Below are positions 1 through 8,698 of a stretch of DNA of 64,000 nucleotides, in pieces (within the stretch, counting starts at the first letter, position 1; each line of letters begins with the position of its first letter). The notes beneath the pieces were generated by a model. The model was not told the origin of the DNA. It saw nothing but the letters and a program-made list of their open reading frames with translations, and made no database searches. Origin of the DNA: CAZDUS01 sp964535015. GTDB lineage: Bacteria > Verrucomicrobiota > Kiritimatiellia > CAIKKV01 > CAITUY01. The stretch is from positions 1-64,000 of the forward strand of contig CAZHRU010000002.1 of the NCBI GenBank assembly GCA_964535015.1, given 5' to 3'. The position numbers and the translations under genes are program-made.

Positions 1-42
1 CACGCCCGCCACAATCTGACTCTTTGTCATCGCCTTAGCCAT
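1..42 (-). CDS. HU-family DNA-binding protein, N-terminus only (cut by window edge)
   Basis: Only 14 codons lie in the window, reading MAKAMTKSQIVAGV. The MTKSQ(I/L)V start is typical of bacterial HU/IHF-type histone-like proteins, dimeric DNA-bending nucleoid proteins. A strong ribosome binding site (AAGGAG) sits about 7 bases upstream of the ATG at 42, and a sigma-70-type promoter lies further upstream at 104-132. The call rests on a short peptide plus good expression signals, so the family assignment is likely but not certain. Confidence 0.6.
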   Translation of the reverse strand, partial: MAKAMTKSQIVAGV

Positions 43-103
43 TGAGCAACTCCTTATGGATGATACTTTTGGAACCGTCACCATGACCGTTCCTTTGAGT
101 CAC

Positions 104-132
104 TATATACGCTACCGCGCCAACGGATGCAA
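104..132 (-). promoter_or_regulatory. Putative sigma-70-type promoter of the HU-like gene
   Basis: On the minus strand a -35 TTGCAT (132-127) and a -10 TATATA (109-104) are separated by exactly 17 bases. This would start transcription near position 97 and give a leader of about 55 bases before the AAGGAG ribosome binding site. A strong promoter would fit an abundant nucleoid protein. Confidence 0.5.
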
Positions 133-157
133 CAGTTACTTGCACTTTTTTCAATGT

Positions 158-238
158 TTACGCGGGTCCGGTCAGGGTCGCAGGAATCCCTGTAAATCCG
201 CTGGACCCCGTGATGAGAACGGCCCTGTCCCAATCCAT
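158..238 (-). pseudogene. 26-codon ORF resembling the start of an NAD-dependent epimerase; possible remnant
   Basis: Starting two bases after the stop of the U32 gene, an ATG ORF encodes MDWDRAVLITGSSGFTG plus nine residues, then stops. The segment AVLITGSSGFTG looks like the first strand and glycine-rich dinucleotide loop of an SDR/NAD-dependent epimerase, whose full length would be about 300 residues. Nothing downstream continues a Rossmann fold before the HU promoter region. It may be a decayed gene start left by a deletion, or a chance match. No ribosome binding site of its own is obvious; translation could be coupled to the upstream gene. Confidence 0.3.
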
Positions 239-240
239 CG

Positions 241-2658
241 TCAAACATTCCTTTCGACCATACCTCTGCGGCACCGCCGCCAGATTGCCACCGCTTCTCC
301 CGGCAGATACGGCCTCCACACAAAATCCACTCGCGCCATCCGCAACCCATCCCGCCGCAATCCCGCCAGCCGGTCCGTCATCCTCAGCGGTTCCTGCGGA
401 ATCACGATCGTCCTGCATCCCCGATGCAATACCATCACCCGCTCACCCGCCCTCGACTCGTATTCCGCCGAACCGCACCCACTACATCCCTTGCCTGCCT
501 CGCCCCGCGATAACGCCACCTGCGGACAACTCTCCGAAATGAACAGAGGCGGATCCTGATAGACCGGCAACACCAGCCGGTCGGCATGCCCCGCCAACAG
601 GCCGCGGATATCCTCCTCCGTGGCCTCCGGCGATAACGTCACCCTCTCGAATCCGAGGTCCGCCAGCATCCGGATCGCCGACCGGTTCATCGCATAAAGC
701 GGCCAATCCGCCGTCAACCCCACCTTGCCGCCACCCTCCCTCAGCATCACCAGGCCTGCCAGCGAAGGCAGTTCCCACCGGTCGTACCCGCATTCCCTCA
801 GAGCGCCGATTCGCCGCACCACCTCGGGCCGATCCCACTCCCGCATGAGTAGCGGCATCGCCAGACGAACCCGCTCCCGTCCGACCATCGACACTAGCGC
901 CTCCAACTGTCGCTTCAGGTTTTCAAGATCATCCACTTCAATTCCCGCCACCACATCGTCAACCCCCTCCCAATCTTCCGCCGTCCACCCCTCCAACGTC
1001 GTCACCCGGTCCGTCTTGATGATCCATGACAACGCCGATCTACCCTCCGTTCCCGCCACGGGACCCGCCGCCTCGTCCGCGCGCATCGCCGCCAGTCGCC
1101 CGGCCCGCCAGACTCCCTCGCCCGTTTGGAGTGCCTCCACCAACTCACGCCGCAACCGGTTCACCAGCGATACCGGCACAAAGCGCCCATCCGGGTTGTC
1201 CACCGCCACCCTACCCGCTTCGTAGGGCGTAGTCCCAAGTTTCCCGAAACTCCCCTGCACCGACGCCTCAACCTGCCGCACATCCTTGCAGGCATCAAGC
1301 GCTTCCGCCACTGACACGTCCGCCTCCACCCCTTCGCGCCCCCGGACGCGCCCCTTCATCGTCACCCCTCCCGCCCCAATCCGGATATCCACCTCCAGAC
1401 CACTGCGCACGCGATACACACCGGGCCGCGGACGCGTAAATCCGTACCGCTGTTTCACCGCCTGCGATGCCGAACAGTAGACCGCCGCTCCTGCTGGAAT
1501 GACCGGTGCCGGTGTCGGCAGTTGCACCAGCACACTGTCCCGACGTTCTGCCTCATACGCCCCGGTCCACCCCCTGCCTTTGCGCATCACCTGGATCCTA
1601 TCCACGGCAAACCCAAACGGCTTCTCCGCGCCGGCAAGATCAATCTGAATGCCGTCATGCCGCTCCAGACGTCGCCCGGTGACGAATTGCACCCAGTCCG
1701 CACCCGCCAACCGCACCACTCCCACCACCGTCCCAATCCGCGCCCCCCGGTGTCCGACAAAGTCGGGATCAATGGCGCCACCGGTCCGGCGCCCCTTGAA
1801 ATACAATCCCGTCCACGGACGGCTGAACACCGTCCGGATATCTTCCGCCAACCCCTGCTGTTCAAGAACCTTCAGGGACTGCCCGTCGAGCAGACGCCGG
1901 TAGAAATCAACGACGGAGGCCACATAGAGCGCGGACTTCTTCCGTCCCTCAATCTTAAGACTCGCCACACCGGCGCGCTTCAATTCCGGGATCGACTCGG
2001 GCACCGCCAGATCCAGCATGGAAAAAGCCAAACCGCCCCCCTGTCCGTCAACAGGCGTAAAAACATCCCGGCAGGGATATGCGCAACGGCCCCGATTCCC
2101 GCTCCGGCCGCGCAGTACGGACGAATAGAGGCATAACCCGCTGTAAGAGTAACAAAGCGCTCCGTGGATGAACGTTTCCGTCTCCAACCCGGAATTGGCC
2201 GTGATGTCGCCGATCTCCGGAAACGTCAACTCCCGGGCCAGCGTGACCCTTGAAAACCCGCACTCCCGCGCCGCCTGCGCCCCTTCCAGGTTATGGATCG
2301 CCAACTGTGTACTGGCATGAAGTCGTAAACCGGGAAAATGAAGCCGCGCCAACCGCGCCACACCCAGGTCCTGGATAATCACGGCATCAACCCCCGCCTC
2401 ATCCGCGGTCATCAGCGCCTCCAGGACGTCATCCACCTCACGGTCGAGAATCAGCGTGTTGAGCGCCACATACACGGATCGCCGCGGCGTCAACGAGTGC
2501 GCATACGCCACAACCTCACCCAGTTGCTCCTGTGTGAAGTTTCCCGCTTCCGCCCTCGCGGAAAAACGCTTTAACCCGAGATAAACCGCATCCGCTCCAT
2601 AGTGCAGGGCGGCATAGGCGCAGTCGGAATCTCCGGCCGGAGCCAGGAGTTCCGTCAC
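241..2658 (-). CDS. Peptidase U32 family protein (RlhA/YdcP-like, 805 aa)
   Basis: The N-terminus VTELLAPAGDSDCAYAALHYGADAV is the standard U32 opening. At about residues 158-190 the family signature FIHGALCYSYSGLC is followed by a GRCAYPCR segment, giving four conserved cysteines that bind an Fe-S cluster in characterised members. U32 proteins include tRNA and rRNA hydroxylation factors (TrhP, RlhA) and collagenase-like proteins; the length and long C-terminal region resemble the RlhA-type subgroup. The C-terminus has a further Cys pair in GCSGCGS. The real start is a GTG at 2658: a 126-codon in-frame extension upstream merely reads corA in another frame. The GTG overlaps the corA stop (GTGA), so translation is coupled to corA. 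Confidence 0.85.
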   Translation of the reverse strand: MTELLAPAGDSDCAYAALHYGADAVYLGLKRFSARAEAGNFTQEQLGEVVAYAHSLTPRRSVYVALNTLILDREVDDVLEALMTADEAGVDAVIIQDLGVARLARLHFPGLRLHASTQLAIHNLEGAQAARECGFSRVTLARELTFPEIGDITANSGLETETFIHGALCYSYSGLCLYSSVLRGRSGNRGRCAYPCRDVFTPVDGQGGGLAFSMLDLAVPESIPELKRAGVASLKIEGRKKSALYVASVVDFYRRLLDGQSLKVLEQQGLAEDIRTVFSRPWTGLYFKGRRTGGAIDPDFVGHRGARIGTVVGVVRLAGADWVQFVTGRRLERHDGIQIDLAGAEKPFGFAVDRIQVMRKGRGWTGAYEAERRDSVLVQLPTPAPVIPAGAAVYCSASQAVKQRYGFTRPRPGVYRVRSGLEVDIRIGAGGVTMKGRVRGREGVEADVSVAEALDACKDVRQVEASVQGSFGKLGTTPYEAGRVAVDNPDGRFVPVSLVNRLRRELVEALQTGEGVWRAGRLAAMRADEAAGPVAGTEGRSALSWIIKTDRVTTLEGWTAEDWEGVDDVVAGIEVDDLENLKRQLEALVSMVGRERVRLAMPLLMREWDRPEVVRRIGALRECGYDRWELPSLAGLVMLREGGGKVGLTADWPLYAMNRSAIRMLADLGFERVTLSPEATEEDIRGLLAGHADRLVLPVYQDPPLFISESCPQVALSRGEAGKGCSGCGSAEYESRAGERVMVLHRGCRTIVIPQEPLRMTDRLAGLRRDGLRMARVDFVWRPYLPGEAVAIWRRCRRGMVERNV

Positions 2659-3626
2659 AGCCAGCCCCTCTTCTTCAGCAGGCCATAGAGCAACGCCGTA
2701 CTCCCGCCCGTGATCCCCCAGACCCACATCCAACCATTGGGATTGTCGGGGCCGGGCCAATGCATCAGGTTCATTCCGTAATAACTGGTGACCACCAGCA
2801 CGGGCATAAACAGCGTCGCCAGGACCGACAACACCTTGATGACGTGATTCACCTGCATCTGCTGCAGATTCAGATGCACCTGCAACACGTTGGTCAGCGA
2901 ATCCCTCGCATTTTCCGCCATGGTGCTGATGCGCACCAACTGATCCAGCAGATCGCGATAGTACGGCAACATATGCGGCCGCAGGATCTTGAATTCCCCG
3001 TGCGACATGCGCGCCATCATCTCGCGTTGCGGCCACACGATCTGCCGCAACCGCTGCGCCTCCACCTTTAACTTAAGCACACTTTCAAGGATGCTCTGCG
3101 AGGGATCCGACAGGACATTCTTTTCCAGTTCGGCAATCTCCACCGTCAGATCTTCCAGCGCCGGCGCATACCCTTCCAGCAGGAAGTCCATGATCGTGTA
3201 CGTCAGGCGGTCCGGCGCGCGCGCCACTGTCGGCGCATTCTTCAGCACCCGGTCCACCGTGGCGTTGATACACCGCAGCGGATCCCGGTGATAGGTCACC
3301 AGGAAGTTCTTGCCGATAAACAGGTCTATTTCGGACGTTCTGAATTCACCGGCATTGTAAGTGACGGCATGAATCACCACAAAGACGTACCCGTCATACT
3401 CCTCAGCCTTGGAGCGATCACTCGGGGTCAGACAGTCCTCAACGGCCAGCGGATGGAACTGGAAGACGCCATCCAGAACGGACTTGGCCTCCTCGTCAGT
3501 ACACTCGCCCACATCCACCCAGAACTGGACCCCTTCGTCCTGCAACACCACCCGGAGCAAATCCAGGGAAAGATCCTGACTGATCAACTTTCCCTGCGTT
3601 TGATTGAATACAAATGACCGGACCAT
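2655..3626 (-). CDS. corA: CorA-family divalent metal (Mg2+/Co2+) transporter
   Basis: This 323-residue protein has the CorA layout: a long cytosolic alpha/beta and helical domain (about 1-255), then two C-terminal membrane helices. The selectivity motif YYGMN follows the first helix (FMPVLVVTSYYGMN), and the second helix (WGITGGSTALLYGLL) ends in a short basic tail KKRGWL. It would form an inner-membrane pentameric channel for Mg2+ or a related divalent ion. A purine-rich site, GAGGGGGTGAGAT, directly precedes the ATG at 3626. Its stop overlaps the GTG start of the U32 gene, and it lies 31 bases after the hypothetical gene upstream. Confidence 0.93.
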   Translation of the reverse strand: MVRSFVFNQTQGKLISQDLSLDLLRVVLQDEGVQFWVDVGECTDEEAKSVLDGVFQFHPLAVEDCLTPSDRSKAEEYDGYVFVVIHAVTYNAGEFRTSEIDLFIGKNFLVTYHRDPLRCINATVDRVLKNAPTVARAPDRLTYTIMDFLLEGYAPALEDLTVEIAELEKNVLSDPSQSILESVLKLKVEAQRLRQIVWPQREMMARMSHGEFKILRPHMLPYYRDLLDQLVRISTMAENARDSLTNVLQVHLNLQQMQVNHVIKVLSVLATLFMPVLVVTSYYGMNLMHWPGPDNPNGWMWVWGITGGSTALLYGLLKKRGWL

Positions 3627-3657
3627 ATCTCACCCCCTCGGCATCGAACCCACCCGC

Positions 3658-4284
3658 TTAGACCGACTCCCCTGCCTGGACCTGCGGCGCCACCTTGCGC
3701 CCGCGTTTGGCAAACAGATCCATTTGCGGTTCCCTTAGCAGATCGTAATTCTTCAGAATACGCAACACTTGCAGCAAATCCGACTTGTCATAATTCCTGT
3801 TGGTCTTGACCATCCTCACCAACTCCGACAGCATCGTCCGGAAGGACAGCACTCCGTCGATGCCCCGGTCCCGCAGCGCCTTCAACATCTTCTCCTTCAA
3901 TACGCCGGAGGCCGGCAACTCCGGCAGGCACAGCACCGCCGCCACCGGCCCCGCCCCCAGCCGTACCGAGGCCGCATTCCGCACCGCCTGGCTGGCAAAA
4001 CGCGAAATCTCCGGCGTCTGTTCCAACGTCGTCGCGTAGAACCGCTCCGTATGCCAGCCCCGGACTCCAACCACGGCGCGGGCCACACTCCCCAGATCTG
4101 CCGTACTCCAGATCATGTGGTCCGGCGTGCGATGCTCCTGCACCTGGGGGTGGACAATCAGAAGATCCAACTCCTCGTCCGCTTTCTTCTGGCGCGACGA
4201 CGACACGTATTTGCACGGTTGACTCGTCAGAAAACCGAGTTGCTCGAAATATTCACGGGCGATCCATTCACTGACAGCAGACAT
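3658..4284 (-). CDS. Conserved-looking hypothetical protein, 208 aa
   Basis: I do not recognise a defined family. The N-terminal 45 residues (SEWIAREYFEQLGF, then KKADEELDLLIVHP) have the spacing of an alpha helix followed by an acidic strand, as at the start of some restriction-endonuclease-like folds, but no complete PD-(D/E)xK motif can be confirmed. The middle is alanine-rich and the last 40 residues are basic (RGRKVAPQVQ). There is no signal peptide or membrane segment, so it should be cytosolic. The ATG at 4284 has a GGAG site 8 bases upstream and lies inside the last codons of aroB (17-base overlap), so it is probably co-translated with aroB and followed by corA. Confidence 0.55.
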   Translation of the reverse strand: MSAVSEWIAREYFEQLGFLTSQPCKYVSSSRQKKADEELDLLIVHPQVQEHRTPDHMIWSTADLGSVARAVVGVRGWHTERFYATTLEQTPEISRFASQAVRNAASVRLGAGPVAAVLCLPELPASGVLKEKMLKALRDRGIDGVLSFRTMLSELVRMVKTNRNYDKSDLLQVLRILKNYDLLREPQMDLFAKRGRKVAPQVQAGESV

Positions 4285-5356
4285 TCCACATCTCCGAAAG
4301 TAGTTCTTCAGATACTTCGCATCCCGTCGTCACCGAACCAAGACGTTCGGCCAAAACAAACCGCGGGCGCGTCTGCAACGTCTTCTTGTCGGACAACATT
4401 GCATCCCACAACATTGCCCACTCGATCCCGTTGCCCTTCGCTGTCTTAATCGGTAATCCCAGCCGCCGCAACAGATCCGTAATCCGCCCCGCCTCGCCAT
4501 CCGACAACCCCTGCTTCTTTACCGACACCCGCGCGGCGAAATGCATCCCGATGGCCACGGCCTCGCCATGCAACCATCGTCCATACCCGCCCACTTTCTC
4601 GATCGCGTGCCCCAGCGTGTGCCCGAAATTAAGAATGGCCCGGGGTCCGATCTCCCGCTCATCCATCGCCACCACCTCGGCCTTGATTTCGCAACATCGC
4701 GCAATAACCGCCTCCAGCAACACCGGGTCGCGCCGCAAAAGATCATCCACCCGCCGCTCCATCAACGCAAAAAAGGCCGCATCCCAGATCACCCCGTACT
4801 TGACCACCTCGGCGAGTCCGGAAACGTATTCCCGCTCCGGCAGGGTCCCCAGCAGATCCAGATCCGCGTCCACCTCCACCGGCTGATGAAACGCCCCCAC
4901 CAGATTCTTCCCCCGGTTCAGATTCACTCCGGTCTTCCCGCCCACGGAACTGTCTACCATCGCCAGCAGACTTGTCGGAACCTGCACAAAACGGAGACCC
5001 CGTAAGTAAGTGGCGGCCACAAACCCGGCCAGGTCGCCCACCATCCCGCCTCCCAACGCAACCACGACGCTGTTTCGATCCAGCCGGTTCCCGGCGGCCT
5101 GCTCATACAGCAGTTCCACGCACGCAAGTGACTTGGAGGACTCTCCCGCCGGAACCACCGCCGCAATCGTCTCCAGTCCCTGCTCCATCAGCCGGCGCCG
5201 GCACGACTCCCCGTGGAACCGGTCCACATTGGAGTCAGAAACCACCAAGGCTTTTGCACCACGGGTGGCTCCCATCGTCGACGCCAACGACACTCCCCGC
5301 CCGATGAAGATGGGATAGGAGCGCTCCCCCAACTTGACTTCAACTGTCTTGCCCAT
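4268..5356 (-). CDS. aroB: 3-dehydroquinate synthase
   Basis: AroB converts DAHP to 3-dehydroquinate, the second step of the shikimate pathway, using NAD+ and a divalent metal. The 362-residue length is typical. The nucleotide-binding segment VVALGGGMVGDLAGFVA (about residues 104-120), the substrate loop PTSLLAMVDSSVGGKTGVN and the metal-binding region NFGHTLGHAIE with LHGEAVAIGM are all present, including the ligand His residues. It starts with ATG at 5356, lies 84 bases downstream of ruvX, and overlaps the next gene by 17 bases. No other aromatic biosynthesis gene is in the window. Confidence 0.95.
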   Translation of the reverse strand: MGKTVEVKLGERSYPIFIGRGVSLASTMGATRGAKALVVSDSNVDRFHGESCRRRLMEQGLETIAAVVPAGESSKSLACVELLYEQAAGNRLDRNSVVVALGGGMVGDLAGFVAATYLRGLRFVQVPTSLLAMVDSSVGGKTGVNLNRGKNLVGAFHQPVEVDADLDLLGTLPEREYVSGLAEVVKYGVIWDAAFFALMERRVDDLLRRDPVLLEAVIARCCEIKAEVVAMDEREIGPRAILNFGHTLGHAIEKVGGYGRWLHGEAVAIGMHFAARVSVKKQGLSDGEAGRITDLLRRLGLPIKTAKGNGIEWAMLWDAMLSDKKTLQTRPRFVLAERLGSVTTGCEVSEELLSEMWNVCCQ

Positions 5357-5440
5357 CGTCGCTCTCCATTCCGGCCCCGCCCGGAGCCATCAGTCGCTTA
5401 CCTATAGCACGATCGTCCCGGCCTCACAAGTTCACTGGCG

Positions 5441-5917
5441 TCACGCCCTGTCATCCCCCTGGTCGTCGTCATTCATCTCATCGCTTCCAGACGTCGAGTG
5501 GGCGTCAAGGTAACCCTGGAGAATAACCTGCGCGGCCAACTTGTCGCGGACCTCCTTGCGCCGGGCCCGCGATACATCCGCCGACACCAGCATCCGCTCG
5601 ACCAGTCCGGTGCTAAGGCGCTCATCCCATACCTCAACCTCCAACCCGCGATCCCGTAGCCGCTTGAGAAAAGCCTCCACCTGCAGCGCCATCGGCCCCT
5701 TGGTCCCGTCCATGTTCAACGGGATCCCCACCACCACCCGGACCGCCCCTTTCTCCTCCGCCACCTCGCCCACTGCCCGCGCGGCCTCCGTTTCTGAAAG
5801 CACATCACGAGTGAATAATGGCGTGGCCACAATCCCCATCGCGTCACTGATGGCAAATCCAACCCGCCGGGTCCCGTAGTCCACCCCCAGCACACGCCCC
5901 GCCTTTGCCTGATTCAT
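5441..5917 (-). CDS. ruvX: Putative pre-16S rRNA nuclease / Holliday junction resolvase-like YqgF (RuvX)
   Basis: RNase H-fold protein of 158 residues. The first catalytic Asp is in VLGVDYGTRRVGFA, followed by the conserved DERLST segment and the C-terminal DKLAAQVILQGYLD with the last acidic residues. E. coli YqgF processes the 16S rRNA 5' end; a resolvase role was proposed earlier. The start chosen is the ATG at 5917 (MNQAKAGRVLG), preceded in frame by a GTG; a GAGGAT site lies upstream. A start further upstream would run into the end of opgH. It sits 23 bases after opgH, so it is probably transcribed with the glucan genes. Confidence 0.88.
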   Translation of the reverse strand: MNQAKAGRVLGVDYGTRRVGFAISDAMGIVATPLFTRDVLSETEAARAVGEVAEEKGAVRVVVGIPLNMDGTKGPMALQVEAFLKRLRDRGLEVEVWDERLSTGLVERMLVSADVSRARRKEVRDKLAAQVILQGYLDAHSTSGSDEMNDDDQGDDRA

Positions 5918-5940
5918 CACGAGCGATGTGATCCTCAACG

Positions 5941-8094
5941 TCAACGGTACAACGCCGTCTGGGGACGACTCGTCCATGTGTTGTAGTAGCGCATGGCCAG
6001 CCGCCACCATGGCGACAGCGCGGACTCCCGGAGGCGCCAGACTTGATGGTGCAGTTCCCCCACGGCTTCGGCATTCATCAGAATGGCCATCTGCTCCCGC
6101 CGATCCAGCGATGCGGGCCCTTTGGCCAGAAGCCGCTCCTGCAACTCCTTCAACCGGTTGGCACGATGCCCGGCCCCCTGCTTCCGCCGGAGTAACGAGC
6201 GATGCGACGCATTCACGTACGGATCAAGAACCACCTGCATCAACCCGTAATGCGGCACCAACCAGTCCGGCGGCAACAGGTGCCGGCGTATCGCCCGCAG
6301 ATTCTTAGCCAGATGACGAACCACCGACGGCGGGTTGTTTTCAACCGGGATGCTGAACATGCCAACCCGCCTCAACCACCGCCCCACTCCGGTCATGCTT
6401 AACACCGCTGAAAGCGGAATGGACCCCATCAATCCAAACGTCACCGGGCTTAACCACCAGAAAAAAGCCGTGTTGATGCGGAAGGCCAGTAGCGCCCACG
6501 CCAACCCCACCAGGGTGTGCCCAAGGTGGGATTTGACGATCCCCTCCCAGTCCACCCCATCACCGGCATCCCGCGTCTGGGCACCCCACGGCACCTCACG
6601 CCCACTCAGGATTTCCATAACAAAACGGGTATTGAACAGCATCTGCACCGGCGCAAGCAGGGCCGACAAGATGTGCTCAATAACAAACCCGAGCAGGACC
6701 CGTGCCCCCCCCCCAAACGAACGACGTCGCTCCCTGTTCACCAGCGTCAACACCACCGCCAACGCCTTTGGCAACGTCAGCAACCCCAGTGTCACCGTGA
6801 ACAACAGCAACGCCAAACGCCCGCCCCCAATGTCGAGGAACGACGAAAACCCCACATCGGAGTCGAACCGCATCGCCGCCCCCGAGGCCCAGTAAAGCCA
6901 TCCGGCTATGGTCCCCAGCACCAGGAACGCCAGCCATAGGGGCGAGGCCAGATAGGACAAGATCCCCAACAGCAGGTGCAACCGGTTGATCGGATGGAAC
7001 CCGCCCGCCGTGATCAGCCACGCATGTTGCAGATTACCACGGCACCAGCGCCGGTCACGCCGCGCATGATCAATAAACGTGGGCGGAAGATTCTCATAAC
7101 TCCCGCCCAGTTCATACGCCATCCACACCTCGTAGTTTGCACGGCGCATCAACGCCGCCTCCACATAGTCATGGCTCATGAACCGCGCATTCTCCCCCGC
7201 CTCACCCGTCACCATCGGCAACCCGCAATGCTCAATGAACGGCGCCACACGGATGATCGCATTGTGCCCCCAGAAATTGCCGCACCCCGCCTGCCAGAAG
7301 TTCAGTCCCGCCTGAAATACCGGACCGTACAATGTCCCGGCAAACTGCATCAACCGCGCAAAAAAGGTCTGCCCCTGGATCGGACTGGGCACCGTCTGAA
7401 TGATCCCCGCCTGCGGATTGACTTCCATCATCTGAACCAACCGGACCAGCGTATCCGCATTGATCAGGCTGTCGGCATCCAGAACCACCATGTACCGGTA
7501 CTTGCGGCCCCACCGTCGCAAAAAGTCGCTGATATTGCCGCTTTTCCGGTTCAGGGCCACATTGCGCTTCCGGTAAAAGATGCGCCCGAATCCCTTGACC
7601 TGCTTGCATAGATCAATCCATGCCACTTCCTCCTCGATCCATTTGTTGGGATCATTGGAGTCACTAAGAATGAACACGTCGAACCGCCCGATGAACCCGG
7701 AACGCACCAGATCCAGATACATCGTCCGAAGCCCCTCGTAAACACGGCTCACGTCCTCATTGTAAATCGGCACCGCAATCGCCGTCGCCGGAAGATCGTC
7801 AACCTTCGGCAGCGACTCCGGCACCGTCCGCGACAAACTGAACGGATCACGCCTGCGCAACAGGATCAGGAACCCGCACAACGCCTGCACAAATCCAATC
7901 ATGACCATGCCGAACAGCGGAACGAACAGGACCAGGATCGCTTTCTCAATCCCCGTCATGCCTCCCCGCCACAGAATGTCAGCCATCACCCAGGTCGCCA
8001 GGCCCGTCATCACCACCACAGTGGTAAAGAAGAAGACCTGACGACGCCAGGATCGGCGTAGCGGACTGATGGGAATGGTTCCAAGGGCACTCAT
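5941..8094 (-). CDS. opgH: Glucans biosynthesis glucosyltransferase H (OpgH/MdoH)
   Basis: Inner-membrane GT2 glucosyltransferase that in proteobacteria polymerises the beta-1,2-linked backbone of osmoregulated periplasmic glucans from UDP-glucose. The 717-residue protein has two membrane helices near the N-terminus, a cytosolic GT2 domain (about 110-390) and a C-terminal helix bundle. Visible motifs are ILSDSND, the DxD-like VVLDADS, SHDYVEA and RDRRWCRGNLQ, the acceptor-site RxxRW. It is about 130 residues shorter than E. coli OpgH, missing mainly the N-terminal cytosolic region; a separate small membrane-anchored protein is encoded just upstream. The ATG at 8094 lies four bases after that gene's stop, suggesting translational coupling. 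Confidence 0.9.
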   Translation of the reverse strand: MSALGTIPISPLRRSWRRQVFFFTTVVVMTGLATWVMADILWRGGMTGIEKAILVLFVPLFGMVMIGFVQALCGFLILLRRRDPFSLSRTVPESLPKVDDLPATAIAVPIYNEDVSRVYEGLRTMYLDLVRSGFIGRFDVFILSDSNDPNKWIEEEVAWIDLCKQVKGFGRIFYRKRNVALNRKSGNISDFLRRWGRKYRYMVVLDADSLINADTLVRLVQMMEVNPQAGIIQTVPSPIQGQTFFARLMQFAGTLYGPVFQAGLNFWQAGCGNFWGHNAIIRVAPFIEHCGLPMVTGEAGENARFMSHDYVEAALMRRANYEVWMAYELGGSYENLPPTFIDHARRDRRWCRGNLQHAWLITAGGFHPINRLHLLLGILSYLASPLWLAFLVLGTIAGWLYWASGAAMRFDSDVGFSSFLDIGGGRLALLLFTVTLGLLTLPKALAVVLTLVNRERRRSFGGGARVLLGFVIEHILSALLAPVQMLFNTRFVMEILSGREVPWGAQTRDAGDGVDWEGIVKSHLGHTLVGLAWALLAFRINTAFFWWLSPVTFGLMGSIPLSAVLSMTGVGRWLRRVGMFSIPVENNPPSVVRHLAKNLRAIRRHLLPPDWLVPHYGLMQVVLDPYVNASHRSLLRRKQGAGHRANRLKELQERLLAKGPASLDRREQMAILMNAEAVGELHHQVWRLRESALSPWWRLAMRYYNTWTSRPQTALYR

Positions 8095-8098
8095 TTGT

Positions 8099-8698
8099 TT
8101 AACGGCGGGTATACAGGAACAACGCCACCAACAGGGCGGCAAAGACAAGCCACATAAACAGCGTCTTGATGATGGGGAACCGTTCCAGCGTTTCCATCGC
8201 CGACCCGGCCAGTTCAGGAATCAATCCACGGTCAAGGGGGCGCGGCACCATGCTGCTGACTTCCAGTTCAGGCCCCGTCTTGACCAATCGCGCGTGCAGA
8301 GTCTCCGAAAACCCCGGCGGCGCCTCCCGCGGGTTCAGAAACGCGTTCGGCCAGCGCATGGGCGCATCGCACAAATACAGCGCCAGATACGCCTCATCCA
8401 TCGTCGCCGGCCGCCCCAGTTCGGGGCGTTGCAGCAGTTCCGCCATCCAACTGGCGATCATCGCCCGCGTCTCGTCAATCGCCAAGGTCGCCAGATTCTC
8501 GGCGTTCCCCGCCTGCCGTTCCAGCGCCCGCTGAAGAATCACCGCCGCCAGCCTCGCCCGATGGAGCCGGCTCGACACCCGGCAGGCACGAAGGTAGTTC
8601 TCAACCTTCTCAAACGCCTCATCCCATTCCCCGGCCTTCTCCGGATTCCAGGACGGCAGTGCTATGGAGTCCAGTGGTACGTCCACGTTTCGGTGCAT
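8099..8698 (-). CDS. Small C-terminally anchored membrane protein between opgG and opgH, 199 aa
   Basis: Residues 1-175 are soluble and mostly helical with many Ala, Arg and Leu; residues about 178-196 (TLFMWLVFAALLVALFLYTRR) form one C-terminal membrane helix with basic flanks. There is no signal peptide, so the bulk probably faces the cytosol. The gene starts inside the last codons of opgG (37-base overlap) and ends four bases before opgH. Standard opgGH operons have no such gene, whereas their OpgH carries a longer N-terminal cytosolic region. An inference is that this protein is a detached equivalent of that region or an OpgH partner. No sequence family is recognised. A GTG four codons in is an alternative start. 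Confidence 0.7.
   Translation of the reverse strand: MHRNVDVPLDSIALPSWNPEKAGEWDEAFEKVENYLRACRVSSRLHRARLAAVILQRALERQAGNAENLATLAIDETRAMIASWMAELLQRPELGRPATMDEAYLALYLCDAPMRWPNAFLNPREAPPGFSETLHARLVKTGPELEVSSMVPRPLDRGLIPELAGSAMETLERFPIIKTLFMWLVFAALLVALFLYTRR

Noticed and set aside
2659..3036. 126-codon N-terminal extension of the U32 reading frame
   Set aside because: It lies wholly inside corA in another frame, has unusual composition, and the U32 family starts at VTELLAPAG; the GTG at 2658 overlaps the corA stop.
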